A stretch of 33,343 bases of DNA from an uncultured Gammaproteobacteria bacterium (GCA_947258715.1 CAMYJH010000040.1:1-33343); one strand, 5' to 3'; positions 6,840 through 15,707 are shown, numbered from the stretch's first letter. Notes: generated by a model not told the origin, from the letters alone. Translations and numbers: made by a program.

Positions 6840-7382
6840 ATTTTCCACTCCGCAGACTTCAAATATGCGGTAAGGTCCAGGCTCGCATTCTCGAAATGCG
6901 CCAGACTCGATAAGTTGCTTAGCTTCTTTGAATGAGTCCAACAAGCAATGCGGGTTTACCGTTTGCTCTTCCGCGACATGGTTGCACGAGAGAGGAGAAC
7001 ATTCGGCACTGGTCTGGGCGGAGAATGCGACCACATCATATCCGAGCAAGGTTGACTTCTTTGGCATAACGACATCGGTAGTGAATGATGCTTCCGGCGC
7101 AAAAGATACCCATTCACTGTTTTCGTCATCCCACTGCTGTTCGTACACCGAGTAGAAAAACAGCTTCATTTTATCCAGTGATATTCGGTGTTCTTCAGCC
7201 AGCGCTTCTATGATCTGAGGAGAATCGAAAAACCAGTATCCATTGTGTTTCCAATGCCGCACCCAGTCATCGAAGTCCTCGGAAACGCAAGCGCTCACGG
7301 AACAAATGTCTGAGACCTGGTCAGTCTTCAACCAGCCGGGCCTATCGCTAACGGTCTTGTACATGTATCCGACGGGAATCAT
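6834..7382 (-). CDS. Hypothetical protein, cassette gene
   Basis: This encodes 182 residues, acidic, without signal peptide or membrane segment. It is rich in aromatic residues (HWKHNGYWFFDSPQIIEALA) and in Cys (seven). No domain is recognised. The small, acidic, Trp-rich style recalls immunity-type proteins of cassette arrays, but that is only an impression. It follows the lipoprotein gene by 42 bp with no attC between them, so the two may travel as one two-gene cassette. Confidence 0.65.
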   Translation of the reverse strand: MIPVGYMYKTVSDRPGWLKTDQVSDICSVSACVSEDFDDWVRHWKHNGYWFFDSPQIIEALAEEHRISLDKMKLFFYSVYEQQWDDENSEWVSFAPEASFTTDVVMPKKSTLLGYDVVAFSAQTSAECSPLSCNHVAEEQTVNPHCLLDSFKEAKQLIESGAFRECEPGPYRIFEVCGVENT

Positions 7383-7424
7383 CCTATCCCTGAAATTTGT
7401 GTTGAATGGCCCGCGCTTTCGCTT

Positions 7425-7829
7425 TCATTCAAAGTAAGCCTTCTCGATGTACCACGGCCCTTGTAGATGCTTACGCGTAGCCCCATCGTCTGGGTACACG
7501 GTCAGGTCGGTTTTTGCATCGCCCAGCTTGTACAAGTAGCTGAATTGGCCGCTAATTATGTTGGATTGGCCGCTGAGCAGTACAAATGCACCATTGCGTT
7601 CATGTCGAACTCGACGTACATCCAACTCTGACATTAGCTGACGCAGTCTCCCCTGTGCTTCCTCATAATTGACGATCTGGCCCGGCCGAACTTCCCCGGC
7701 AACGACTTGTGCCAGCGTCTCATATTTCTGCACATGTTGATCGAGGCTGACGGGCTTATCCATGCAACCGGAAAGCGACAATACCAAGCAAGCAATGAAC
7801 GGATAGAATCGTCGTATCGGTTTCAACAC
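7425..7829 (-). CDS. Small lipoprotein, cassette gene
   Basis: This encodes 134 residues from a GTG start at 7829. A lipoprotein signal peptide ends in the lipobox LSGC, with the modified Cys at residue 22 and Met-Asp after it. The mature part (VSLDQHVQKYETLAQVVAGE and following) is soluble, with no recognised domain. It is first of the minus-strand cluster. Asp at +2 after the lipid Cys would favour retention in the inner membrane by the Lol rule. Confidence 0.68.
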   Translation of the reverse strand: MLKPIRRFYPFIACLVLSLSGCMDKPVSLDQHVQKYETLAQVVAGEVRPGQIVNYEEAQGRLRQLMSELDVRRVRHERNGAFVLLSGQSNIISGQFSYLYKLGDAKTDLTVYPDDGATRKHLQGPWYIEKAYFE

Positions 7830-8206
7830 GCGTCGCCTGGAACCGGTTGTTAGCCCAGTGCTTGGACCAGACTACGCCCGCCGTTCGATGAGATCGCCTT
7901 CTTATATTCCATGGAATGGATGGCAGGAGACGCCATAATCGCTTCGATAAAGATAGCTGGCGGACGATAGTGTGTCGGTTCATTACTGAGCGTGACTATC
8001 AATACCATAGCCAATTTTTAGCCCGACTTCAGGACGATCCCCGTTCCGACTTCGAGGAAGGATGAGTTACCTGATCTCTTGAGCAACCCGGGCTCGATCC
8101 AGAACCGTCTGTTGATTTAAACGGCTCCCATCGCTCACCCGTCCGCCCGCAAATCCCGCTCGATTTCAAATAGAATCCTGCTTTACGCCGAAGCCGCGGC
8201 AGACCC
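7830..8206. other. Intergenic region, no gene seen
   Basis: These 377 bp separate the divergent cassette cluster and the acyltransferase gene. I see a 12-bp palindrome ATTCCATGGAAT (7906-7917) and a stray GTTAGCC (about 7849-7855) that does not form an attC. No integrase, tRNA or convincing promoter could be identified. Confidence 0.5.
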
Positions 8207-9679
8207 ATGGATGCGCTGATCACCATTCCCCTGTGGCTGTTTCTTCTGCTCTGCGCACTGGCAGTGCTCGCAGCTCTGGACCGATTTCTCATGCCCAGCG
8301 TGCGCTGGTATCTGCGCCGCCGCGTCAACCGGGTCATTGACGAGCTCAACACTCGCCTGCAGCTGCGTCTGGAACCGTTCAAGCTGACGCGTCGCGAGTT
8401 GCTCATCGACCGCCTCATGTACGACCCGGATGTGATCAGCTTCGCCGAGGAGTGGGCGCAGCGCGAAGGGCTGCGCCGGGACGAAGTGATGGCAACGGTC
8501 AACCGCTACGCCCAGGAGATCGTCCCCGCGTTCAAACCCTACGCCTACTTCGCTATCGGAACTCGCCTAGCCAAGGGGTTGGCCCAGATGCTCTACCGGG
8601 TCCGGCTGGGCTACGCCGACGATGCCGGCCTCTCTGCCATCCCCCGCAATGCCAGTGTGGTATTCGTTATGAATCACCGCAGCAACATGGATTACGTGCT
8701 GGTGCCGTACCTGGTGGCGACGCACTCGGCCTTGAGCTACGCAGTGGGCGAGTGGGCGCGGGTATGGCCGCTGCAGGCGCTGATCCGTTCTTTGGGCGCG
8801 TTCTTCGTGCGCCGCAACTCCGGCGACCCTCTGTATCGCAAGGTGCTCGCGCGCTATGTCCACATGGCCACCCGCGGCGGCGTGGTCCAGGCGCTGTTTC
8901 CTGAAGGTGGCTTGAGCCGTGACGGCAAGCTGCGTGCCCCGCGCCTTGGACTGCTGGCCTATATCGTCAAGGCCTTCGACCCGGACGGCGATCGCGAGCT
9001 GGTTTTCGTGCCTGTGGGCATCAACTACGACCGGGTGTTCGAGGACCGAACGCTGGTGCGCGATCTGGACGCGCAGTCGGAACGCCGAGGACGTGTGTAT
9101 GCCGTGGTCAAGACCCTCGGTTTCGTGTTGCACAACCTGGGGCTGGCGGCGCGCCGGCGCTGGCACCGCTTCGGCTACGCCGGCGTACGCGTCGGCGAGC
9201 CCGTGTTCCTGCGCGACTATCTGAAACGCAACGCAATCGATTTCCGCGCTATGAGCGAGGCTCAAGCCTTCGCCGCAGTGGAACAGCTGGGCAGCGAGCT
9301 GATGGCTCACGTCGGCCGCGCGATCCCCGTGTTACCCGTCTCTCTCGTGGCCAGGGTGATGGTGGAGAGCAGCGAGCCGTTGAGCGAATTCGAGCTCAAA
9401 GGCAGGGTCCTGGATCTGGTTGCCCGGCTTGCCGCTCGGGGCGCACATGTCCATGTGCCGCGCGCCGATCAGGACTATGCGGTACAGGTTGGCCTTAGAA
9501 TGCTCACCCTGCGCCGGCTGGTGCAAGAAGACGAGGCGGGACTCTATGCAGCCCGCAAAACAGAGCTGGCGTTGCTTCGCTACTACGCCAACGCCATCGG
9601 TCATCTGCTTGACGAAGAAGACCCGTTGGCCGGCGAGATGTTAGCTCAACGAGAGAAACAGGGGTCGGAGCCTAGATAA
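8207..9679 (+). CDS. PlsB-like glycerol-phosphate acyltransferase
   Basis: This 490-residue inner-membrane enzyme is predicted to transfer an acyl chain to glycerol-3-phosphate or its 1-acyl form in phospholipid synthesis. One N-terminal membrane helix (residues 5-25) anchors it. The LPLAT catalytic motifs are all visible: NHRSNMDY with His157 and Asp162 (block I, HX4D), GAFFVRR near 197-203 (block II), FPEGGLSRDG at 231-240 (block III) and VPVGINYDRV near 267-276 (block IV). It is shorter than E. coli PlsB (about 800 residues). The exact acyl acceptor is not certain. The last codons (QGSEPR) are encoded by a dispersed palindrome. Confidence 0.85.
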   Translation: MDALITIPLWLFLLLCALAVLAALDRFLMPSVRWYLRRRVNRVIDELNTRLQLRLEPFKLTRRELLIDRLMYDPDVISFAEEWAQREGLRRDEVMATVNRYAQEIVPAFKPYAYFAIGTRLAKGLAQMLYRVRLGYADDAGLSAIPRNASVVFVMNHRSNMDYVLVPYLVATHSALSYAVGEWARVWPLQALIRSLGAFFVRRNSGDPLYRKVLARYVHMATRGGVVQALFPEGGLSRDGKLRAPRLGLLAYIVKAFDPDGDRELVFVPVGINYDRVFEDRTLVRDLDAQSERRGRVYAVVKTLGFVLHNLGLAARRRWHRFGYAGVRVGEPVFLRDYLKRNAIDFRAMSEAQAFAAVEQLGSELMAHVGRAIPVLPVSLVARVMVESSEPLSEFELKGRVLDLVARLAARGAHVHVPRADQDYAVQVGLRMLTLRRLVQEDEAGLYAARKTELALLRYYANAIGHLLDEEDPLAGEMLAQREKQGSEPR

Positions 9680-9718
9680 TTCCGCACCCCTTAAAACATT
9701 TCGGCTCCGATCCGTTTT
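9661..9718. repeat. Family 3 palindromic element, copy b, overlapping the acyltransferase stop codon
   Basis: GGTCGGAGCC (9663-9672) pairs with GGCTCCGATCC (9703-9713) across a 30-nt loop, followed by TTTTT. The loop contains CCCCTTAAAACATTTCGGCT, close to the copy downstream of lysR. The gene's stop codon (9677-9679) lies inside, so the element encodes the protein's last residues. It may also work as a terminator. Confidence 0.6.
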
Positions 9719-9807
9719 TCCCACTAGATTTTTGCTGAGGAAAGTTTCTTTTCCAAAGGCAGATAAGAGTAAAATCATAATGAATAAGATTCGGGGGGCT
9801 GGTCACC

Positions 9808-10374
9808 ATGCTTCAACTTCTCATCGGTATCGCCTTGTTCTTCGGTATGCATTCGGTTTCCATCGTGGCGGAGCCGATGCGCGATCGGTTCGTTGCCAGG
9901 AGTGAGCAGGGATGGAAGGCGTTTTACGCGCTTGTGTCGCTGGTCGGAATCGTCCTGATCGTACGCGGCTACGCGGACCTGCGACAAACGCCGACGTTGC
10001 TTTACGTTCCTCCTGTTTGGTTACGCCATGTCGCAAGCGTTTTGCTGCTGCCAGTCTTCGTACTTTTTCTTGCACCGTACTTTCCGGGAAAAATCAAAAC
10101 AGCCACAAAGCATCCGCAGCTCGCTGCGGTCAAGCTCTGGGCGCTTGCGCATCTGCTGGCAAACGGCACCCTCGCTGACGTGCTGCTGTTCGGTTCTTTT
10201 CTCGTGTGGGCAGCCGCGGACCGCGTGTCGATGAAAAGGCGCGTTGCGCGTCCGATTGCCGGCGCACCGGAATCGAAAGCCAACGATATTATTCTTGTCG
10301 TGATCGGACTGCTTATTTACGCCGCATTCGTGTTTTGGTTACACGAGATACTGATGGGCCGAAGGCCGTTCTAA
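9808..10374 (+). CDS. NnrU family membrane protein
   Basis: This 188-residue integral membrane protein has about five hydrophobic helices (near 3-20, 40-58, 73-92, 110-135, 158-178). The opening, with FFGMHSVSIVAEPMRDRFVA, and the later KHPQLAAVKLWALAHLLANG are typical NnrU motifs (conserved His and HLLANG). NnrU proteins were named from nitrite/nitric oxide reductase clusters and related proteins act in carotenoid isomerisation; the role here is unknown. No denitrification genes lie nearby. Family 1 element D begins 10 bp after its stop codon. Confidence 0.88.
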   Translation: MLQLLIGIALFFGMHSVSIVAEPMRDRFVARSEQGWKAFYALVSLVGIVLIVRGYADLRQTPTLLYVPPVWLRHVASVLLLPVFVLFLAPYFPGKIKTATKHPQLAAVKLWALAHLLANGTLADVLLFGSFLVWAAADRVSMKRRVARPIAGAPESKANDIILVVIGLLIYAAFVFWLHEILMGRRPF

Positions 10375-10384
10375 CGGGTGCAGA

Positions 10385-10492
10385 GGGGACATTCAGAGTT
10401 CGTAAGTCGTTGATTTTCAGATTTACCGTAGGGAGATGTGTTCGCCTTCTGGCGAGGAAAAAACCAATCACTTACGAACTCTGAATGTCCCC
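10385..10492. repeat. Family 1 inverted-repeat element, full copy (triplet TCG/TCA, mismatched)
   Basis: This 108-bp copy has the same outer 22-nt arms as the others. Its variable triplet is TCG on the left and TCA on the right, so here the arms do not pair there, and the right arm also carries ACCAA for ATCAA. It is probably a decaying or recombined copy. Its centre resembles that of the 5226 copy (both share GCGAGGAAAA). Confidence 0.92.
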
Positions 10493-10599
10493 GTTCCTCC
10501 ACCGACGGGCTATTATCTTCTTGCGGCCTGCGAATGTGCAGCGCTTCGACGGCCGGGCGCCTTCCCGGCTGCGGGCGGCGCGCGACTCAGGTAGGGTCG

Positions 10600-10703
10600 T
10601 ATCCCGGTCTATATATATAAAGAGGCTCGAGCGCTTTTCCTAGAGACGGGCGCCGCCGGACAGGCAGGGGAGGAAAGAAATGGGTTCACACACAGACGTC
10701 TAG
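10600..10703 (+). promoter_or_regulatory. 5' leader of mltD with a 7-codon ORF
   Basis: The segment TATATATATAAAGAG (about 10611-10625) could supply a -10 region. Further down, a strong Shine-Dalgarno (GGGGAGGAAAG) precedes ATG at 10680, which opens a 7-codon ORF (MGSHTDV) ending in TAG at 10701-10703. The mltD ATG is one base further and has no Shine-Dalgarno of its own. This is the geometry of translational coupling. The rest of 10493-10704 shows nothing else. Confidence 0.45.
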
Positions 10704-10704
10704 C

Positions 10705-13122
10705 ATGCGCCGGACAGTTGCCGCCATTGTGACGCTGCTCTGGTTCGGGCTCGCCGGGGCCGAGCCCGCGGGCAGCTTCCCCCGCCCCATGGCGCTCGAG
10801 CCGGATATCCAGTTCTGGATTCGGGTGTACACCGAAATCGATACCCGCAGCGGCTTCATTCACGACAGCCGAAATTTGAGCGTCGTCTACGAGACGCTGC
10901 GCTTTCCCGCCGATGCAGGACGCCGCACGAAAAGCCGGCGGGTCAAGGCCGCCAAGCGGCGCTACAAGGCGATCCTCGACAAGCTCGCCAGAGGCAAGCG
11001 GACCGGACTCAGTGACGAGGAAGCGCGCGTGCTCGCGCTGTGGCCGGAGGATGTCAGCAACAAGACCCTGCGGGCCGCCAAGCGGCGCCTTCGCTTTCAG
11101 CTCGGTCAGGCGGACAAGTTCAAGGCGGGGCTCGCGCGCTCGGGGATATGGGAAGCCCACATCCGAGAGATCCTCTCCGACAGGGGCCTGCCCGCGGAGC
11201 TCGTTGCCTTGCCGCACGTGGAATCGTCGTTTAACCCGAAGGCCCGCTCCCGAGTCGGCGCCGCCGGCATGTGGCAGTTCACGCGTTCCACCGGACGGCG
11301 CTTCATGCGCATCGATCGCGGCGTCGACGAGCGCATGGACCCGTACCTGTCGACGGTGGCGGCGGCCAAGCTGCTCGCTCACAACTACGCTGCAACGGGA
11401 ACCTGGCCGCTCGCGATCACTTCGTACAATCACGGTACGGCGGGAATGCGCCGCGCCGCGCGCAAGCTCGGCACCAAGGACATCACACGCATTGTCCGCA
11501 ATTACCGCAGCCGGAGCTTTGGCTTTGCCTCGCGGAACTTCTACGTGGCGTTCCTTGCCGCGGTCGAGATCCACTTCAACGCGGAGAAATATTTCGACCA
11601 CATCCCGCGTCACTCGGCGCCGCCCACACAGCTCGTGCGGGTGCCGGACTACGTCCGCGTCGATACTCTCGAACGCGTTGTCGGCATCGATCGGAGTGAG
11701 CTGCGCGAGCTCAACCCCGCGCTGCAGCCATCAATCTGGCGCGGCGCCAAGTACGTTCCGCGTGGATTCGAGCTGCGAATACCGGCTTCGAAGCCGCGCC
11801 AGGAGACGCTCGCGGCGCTGACGCAAATCGACCAGGACGAGCGCTACGGCAAGCAGCTGCGGGATCGCTATTACAGGGTGCGCCGCGGCAACACGCTTGA
11901 CGGCATCGCCAAGCATTTCGAGGTCGATATCGATGATCTGGTGGCCATCAACGGTCTTAAGAACCGTCATCGCATCCGGGTCGGACAGGTTCTCGCCCTG
12001 CCGCTGCCCGAAGGCGTTGCGGTCGATCCGTCGGCGCGCGTGCCCTCGCAGGCGTCGCGGCCGGCCGCTGACCAGCCGACGCTGGTTGCCGAGGACGGCA
12101 AGTACACGGTACGCCGTGGCGACAGCGTGTGGTTAATCGCGCGACGGCTCGGCGTCGATGAGGAGACGCTGGTAGCACTCAACGATCTCGGCGACGGAGA
12201 ACGCATTCACGTCGGCCAGGTGCTGCGCGTCGAGCCCGAGAAGCCCGAGCCGGTGACGCTCGCCTCGATCGCCAAGCCGGAGCCCGCGGCACCGGGCGAC
12301 TTCGAATCGGCGCGGAGTCCCGAATACATAGCCGGCATCGAATCGCTTGCCGCTGAGCTCTCCGTAGCGCCGGCGGCCACGGCGCCCCCGGAGGGTCCTG
12401 TCTCCGATCACGCGGATAGCGGCGAAGCGGCAACGGGAACCGACGACGAAGCTTCGGAGAATCGCCTCATCGCCGGCGGCGCGCCGAGCAGCGTAGACGT
12501 GCTCGACGAGGTAGTGGAGGACCACGAGCCGGCGCACATCAGCGACAGTCTCATCGCGCGGGTCGAGCAGGCCGAACCGGTGTCGGCAGAGGAAGCCGAA
12601 CAGATCGCCCCGGCCCAGCCGCCCAGCGCGCAACCGGATCTATCGGCCGATCCCAGCGACTACTCGGTCGCGGTCGACGAGAGCATCGAGGTGCAGGCGG
12701 CGGAGACTCTCGGGCATTACGCCGAATGGCTCGATGTGCGCGCCTGGCGGCTGCGGCGCCTGAACGGCATGCGCTACCGCCAGCCGGTGGTCATCGGGCA
12801 GCGCCTCAGTCTCGATTTCTCACAGGTGAGCGCCAGCCAGTTCGAGCACCGGCGACTCGACTACCATCGCGGGCTGCAGGAGGCATTCTTCCAGCGCTTC
12901 CGGATTGCCGGCACCGAAACCCACGTCGTGCGCCAGGGCGAATCCCTCTGGCTCCTGACTCGGCGCAGGTTCAAGATCCCCATCTGGCTGCTGCGCCAGT
13001 ACAACCCGGATCTGGACTTCGACTCCGTCGCCGTGGGCGTCAGCGTGACCGTACCTAAGCTTGAGCCTATCGAGGACCCGTCTCCGGCCGCCACCACCAC
13101 TGCCAGCGTGGGTGAGCCGTAA
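10705..13122 (+). CDS. mltD: Membrane-bound lytic murein transglycosylase D-like protein with LysM repeats
   Basis: This 805-residue periplasmic enzyme cleaves the MurNAc-GlcNAc bond of peptidoglycan. A signal peptide covers residues 1-19 (ends GLAGA), but there is no lipobox Cys, so unlike E. coli MltD it may be soluble. The SLT domain spans about 145-295, with the catalytic Glu173 in PHVESSFNPKARSRVGAAGM and the family motifs WQFT and ITSYNHG. LysM domains follow at about 389-433 (YYRVRRGNTLDGIAKHF) and 467-510 (YTVRRGDSVWLIARRLG). A long Ala/Glu/Pro-rich linker comes next, then a degenerate LysM near 665-705 and a last one at 755-800 (THVVRQGESLWLLTRRRFKI). It is longer than E. coli MltD (452). 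Confidence 0.92.
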   Translation: MRRTVAAIVTLLWFGLAGAEPAGSFPRPMALEPDIQFWIRVYTEIDTRSGFIHDSRNLSVVYETLRFPADAGRRTKSRRVKAAKRRYKAILDKLARGKRTGLSDEEARVLALWPEDVSNKTLRAAKRRLRFQLGQADKFKAGLARSGIWEAHIREILSDRGLPAELVALPHVESSFNPKARSRVGAAGMWQFTRSTGRRFMRIDRGVDERMDPYLSTVAAAKLLAHNYAATGTWPLAITSYNHGTAGMRRAARKLGTKDITRIVRNYRSRSFGFASRNFYVAFLAAVEIHFNAEKYFDHIPRHSAPPTQLVRVPDYVRVDTLERVVGIDRSELRELNPALQPSIWRGAKYVPRGFELRIPASKPRQETLAALTQIDQDERYGKQLRDRYYRVRRGNTLDGIAKHFEVDIDDLVAINGLKNRHRIRVGQVLALPLPEGVAVDPSARVPSQASRPAADQPTLVAEDGKYTVRRGDSVWLIARRLGVDEETLVALNDLGDGERIHVGQVLRVEPEKPEPVTLASIAKPEPAAPGDFESARSPEYIAGIESLAAELSVAPAATAPPEGPVSDHADSGEAATGTDDEASENRLIAGGAPSSVDVLDEVVEDHEPAHISDSLIARVEQAEPVSAEEAEQIAPAQPPSAQPDLSADPSDYSVAVDESIEVQAAETLGHYAEWLDVRAWRLRRLNGMRYRQPVVIGQRLSLDFSQVSASQFEHRRLDYHRGLQEAFFQRFRIAGTETHVVRQGESLWLLTRRRFKIPIWLLRQYNPDLDFDSVAVGVSVTVPKLEPIEDPSPAATTTASVGEP

Positions 13123-13166
13123 GCCATTCATTTTTCCGTTGCCGGAAGTCGCACACACTTTGGTAT

Positions 13167-13209
13167 GGCACGACTGAAAATCAACAGCTTACGAACTCTG
13201 AATGTCCCC
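13167..13209. repeat. Family 1 element, solo arm
   Basis: GGCACGACTGAAAATCAACA followed by the conserved outer arm matches the reverse complement of the left part of the 4773 copy, including ten bases of its otherwise variable centre. The variable triplet is CAG. No partner arm lies nearby. It ends 9 bp from the stop codon of the minus-strand rhodanese gene. Confidence 0.85.
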
Positions 13210-13218
13210 GCTTTCCGC

Positions 13219-13611
13219 TCACTTTGAACCGACCTTCTCGATCGGCGCGCCCGCTGCCTTCCAGGCGCCGAATCCGCCCGCCAGGCTCACCGACTTGCCG
13301 AGTCCCATCTCCAACGCAACCTTGGTCGCGAGCGCCGAGCGCCCGCCGGTCCCGCAGTAGAAGACGAAGCTCTTGCCCTCCGCGAACACGGGGTCATGCA
13401 TCGGCGAGGCGGGATCGATTTTGAACTCGAGCAAACCACGGGAAGCGTGCACCGCACCCGGGATCTTGCCCTCCTTCGCGAGCTCATTCGCGTCGCGCAC
13501 GTCCACGAACAACCAGTCGTCGCTTTCGAGCAGCCGCGCGGCATCCTGCACCGAACAGGTCTCGATCACCGCGTTCGCCGCGGCAAGATAGTCCTTGAAG
13601 CTCTTTGCCAT
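13219..13611 (-). CDS. Rhodanese-like domain protein
   Basis: This 130-residue single-domain sulfurtransferase is probably cytoplasmic. The rhodanese fold is clear: WLFVDVRDANELAKEGKIPG (residues 33-52), the His/Ser segment AVHASRG, and the active-site loop FYCGTGGRSA with Cys86 as the persulfide-carrying residue. The C-terminal SLAGGFGAWKAAGAPIEK is the usual ending. It faces mltD tail to tail. The physiological sulfur donor and acceptor are unknown. Confidence 0.9.
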   Translation of the reverse strand: MAKSFKDYLAAANAVIETCSVQDAARLLESDDWLFVDVRDANELAKEGKIPGAVHASRGLLEFKIDPASPMHDPVFAEGKSFVFYCGTGGRSALATKVALEMGLGKSVSLAGGFGAWKAAGAPIEKVGSK

Positions 13612-13664
13612 GGTGTCTCGTCCTTCAGATAACGGGATTCAAGAAAAGATGATCACGCGTAATC

Positions 13665-13853
13665 CGGAGACAGTATACTTAATTCCATGAAGTCGCTTGT
13701 CTTCTCGGCGCGCGGATTGCGAAGCATTTCCGCACCCGCCACCAATTAGGTAGCGAGAAATTCGTTCAGCGGCTAAAACGCATAACTGGCCGCAGCCTCG
13801 CCCGCCGTCCGCCCGGCCAAAAAAAGGATCGAAAAGAAATACGTATACTGTCC
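13665..13853. repeat. Family 4 palindrome pair, degenerate
   Basis: GGAGACAGTATACTTAATTC (from 13667) and AAATACGTATACTGTCC (about 13836-13852) are inverted and nearly complementary over GGACAGTATAC. They may be the two ends of an element about 190 bp long or two separate arms. The core resembles GGGGACAGTATCCTATTTAA at 15902. Apart from this, 13612-13884 shows no gene. Confidence 0.4.
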
Positions 13854-13884
13854 GTAATTCCGGACGGTCCGACCCGGTAACGAA

Positions 13885-14286
13885 TCAGTATTTGAACCGC
13901 ACCCCTAGACCGGCACCATAGTCATAGGGCCTATCGCCGCCGATTCCGAATAGTCCGTCGGCGAATAGGCCGACAGAATCGCTCAGATGCTTGCCCAGTT
14001 GGATTTCGAACGTGGCGGGAACGGCGTTGTCGTTCTCCCAGTCTATGGGTAACTTGGCGTCGAGCTTGAGCCAGATCCCCCTCGGCAGGGTCTGGAGGCC
14101 AATCAAGCGTAGACTCGTGGTGTTGACGTCGTTTCCGTTGTAACTCACGAACTGCTGCAAAAGCGGGATCAGAGTGGTGCCCGGACGCGGTACCAAAGCG
14201 ACACCTGCAAACGGTCCCACCTTGTAGCCTGTGGTGATCAAGAGCTGTGCCCTCTCGATGGTGCCTGGAACAGGAACCCGTCCCAC
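13885..14286 (-). pseudogene. C-terminal remnant of an outer-membrane beta-barrel protein
   Basis: The open frame (133 residues from a GTG) has no signal peptide, yet shows alternating amphipathic strands (SLRLIGLQTLPRGIWLKLDA, then FEIQLGKHLSDSVGLFADGL) and ends in GLGVRFKY, an aromatic C-terminus typical of outer-membrane barrels. Upstream the frame stops at a TGA about ten codons before the GTG, and the expected N-terminal half is not present in any frame. A 5'-truncated gene is the simplest explanation. Confidence 0.55.
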
Positions 14287-14480
14287 CTTCAGGTAGCCAC
14301 TCGGAGGACCTCACGAGTCCGCAGATGGCCGGAGGTACCCCCACCGCTTCCCAAGCTGTGCGCCTACCGCAAGCCATCCGCGGACTTCGGGTGCTGTCAG
14401 AGCGCCCGCCGACGGTCAGAAGCCTGATCTACAGCTCCATTGCCTGCTGTTTTTGGGATCACCTCCGTTGGTAGTCGGCT

Positions 14481-15707
14481 TTAGAAGTTGGCAAGAAAGA
14501 ACGGAATCAACAACGCGTTTACCAAGTCGATAAAGAACGCCGCCACCAGTGGCACGATAATGAAGGCCATGTGCGAAGGGCCATAGCGCTGGGTCACCGC
14601 GGACATGTTGGCCATTGCGGTGGGCGTTGCGCCGAGCGAAATACCGCCGAAGCCGGAACATACGACGGCCGCATCGTAGTTGCGACCCATGACCCGAAAG
14701 ACAATGAAAACATTAATGACAACTGCTATCGCAAACTGGGCAGTGAGTATGCTGAAGATAGGCCCGGCCAGATCGATCAATGTCCACAGCTGCATGCTCA
14801 TCAGCGACATGGCAAGGAAGGTGCCCAGGGCGATATCGGCGATCAAGGCCATGGATGGCGTGCGCGAGGGCCAGCGTCTTCCGCTGAAGCGAGGAAACTT
14901 TTCCGGAATCAAGTTGGTGATCAGGATGCCCGAAAACAAGCAGGTCACGAATAGAGGCAGCTTCAGCCCCAGCTCTGCCAGTCCTTCGTTGAGGAGCAGC
15001 CCGACAATGCCGCTTATATGGATGGCGAGCACCGCATCCAGAAAATCCAGGGACCCGATACCCTCCTTACGCTGTTCCTTGGTGGTCCCGACATCGAGTA
15101 TCTCCGCCGGTTTGTCCGGAGTAAGCTTGTGACGGGTGATTAGAAACTTGGCGATGGGACCGCCCATCAAGCTCGCCAGTATCAGACCGAAGGTTGCACA
15201 GGCGATACCCACCTCCATGGCATTGGAAACCCCGTGGTCCTCGGCAATCCGTGGAGCCCAGGCGATCGCGGTCCCGTGACCGCCGATCAGCGACACCGTG
15301 CCACCCAGGAGACCCACTGCGGTGGGTAGGTCGAATAGCGCCGCTACGGAGATACCGGTCAGGTTCTGGACCACCATGTAGGCGATGGTTATGGTCAGCA
15401 GAATCACCAGCGGTTTGCCGCCGGCCAGCAGGTCCTTGAAGCTGGCATTGATGCCGATGGTGGTAAAGAAGTAAACCAGCAGGATGTCCCGAGCGGCGAG
15501 GTCGAACTGAACCGCCACGCCAGTTGCGGCATACACGATTCCAAACAGCACCGAGAACAACAATCCGCCGGTGACGGGCTCCGGGATGCTGAACTCGCGT
15601 AGGAAACCGACCGCGTCGTTTAGCCGCTTGCCCACGAACAGCACGATGATGCCCAGCGTCACCGTCAAGAACTGCTCGATCTGTAGGACCTTATCCACCA
15701 ACTCCAT
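14481..15707 (-). CDS. gltS: Sodium/glutamate symporter GltS
   Basis: This 408-residue inner-membrane carrier takes up glutamate with Na+. I prefer the ATG at 15707 (MELVDKVLQIEQFLTVTLGI) because AAGGGAGAT precedes it; the frame extends 20 codons further upstream without a signal. About ten to twelve membrane helices are visible. The family motifs are LGGTVSLIGGHGTAIAWAPR in the first half and SGFGGISLGATPTAMANMSA in the second, the two reentrant pore loops of the ESS family. It stands alone between a barrel remnant and the arylsulfatase. A different carboxylate cannot be excluded. Confidence 0.92.
   Translation of the reverse strand: MELVDKVLQIEQFLTVTLGIIVLFVGKRLNDAVGFLREFSIPEPVTGGLLFSVLFGIVYAATGVAVQFDLAARDILLVYFFTTIGINASFKDLLAGGKPLVILLTITIAYMVVQNLTGISVAALFDLPTAVGLLGGTVSLIGGHGTAIAWAPRIAEDHGVSNAMEVGIACATFGLILASLMGGPIAKFLITRHKLTPDKPAEILDVGTTKEQRKEGIGSLDFLDAVLAIHISGIVGLLLNEGLAELGLKLPLFVTCLFSGILITNLIPEKFPRFSGRRWPSRTPSMALIADIALGTFLAMSLMSMQLWTLIDLAGPIFSILTAQFAIAVVINVFIVFRVMGRNYDAAVVCSGFGGISLGATPTAMANMSAVTQRYGPSHMAFIIVPLVAAFFIDLVNALLIPFFLANF

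Noticed and set aside
7845..7860. GTTAGCC near the lipoprotein gene start as a further attC
   Set aside because: No partner core site at a suitable distance in the right orientation and no bulged hairpin.
10600..10625. TATATATATAAAG as an archaeal or phage-type promoter
   Set aside because: It is a simple AT repeat in a bacterial context; at most part of a -10 region, without a clear -35 partner.
12133..12633. Long minus-strand frame inside mltD (166 codons)
   Set aside because: Arg/Gly-rich shadow of the GC-rich linker of mltD; no ribosome binding site and no recognisable domain.
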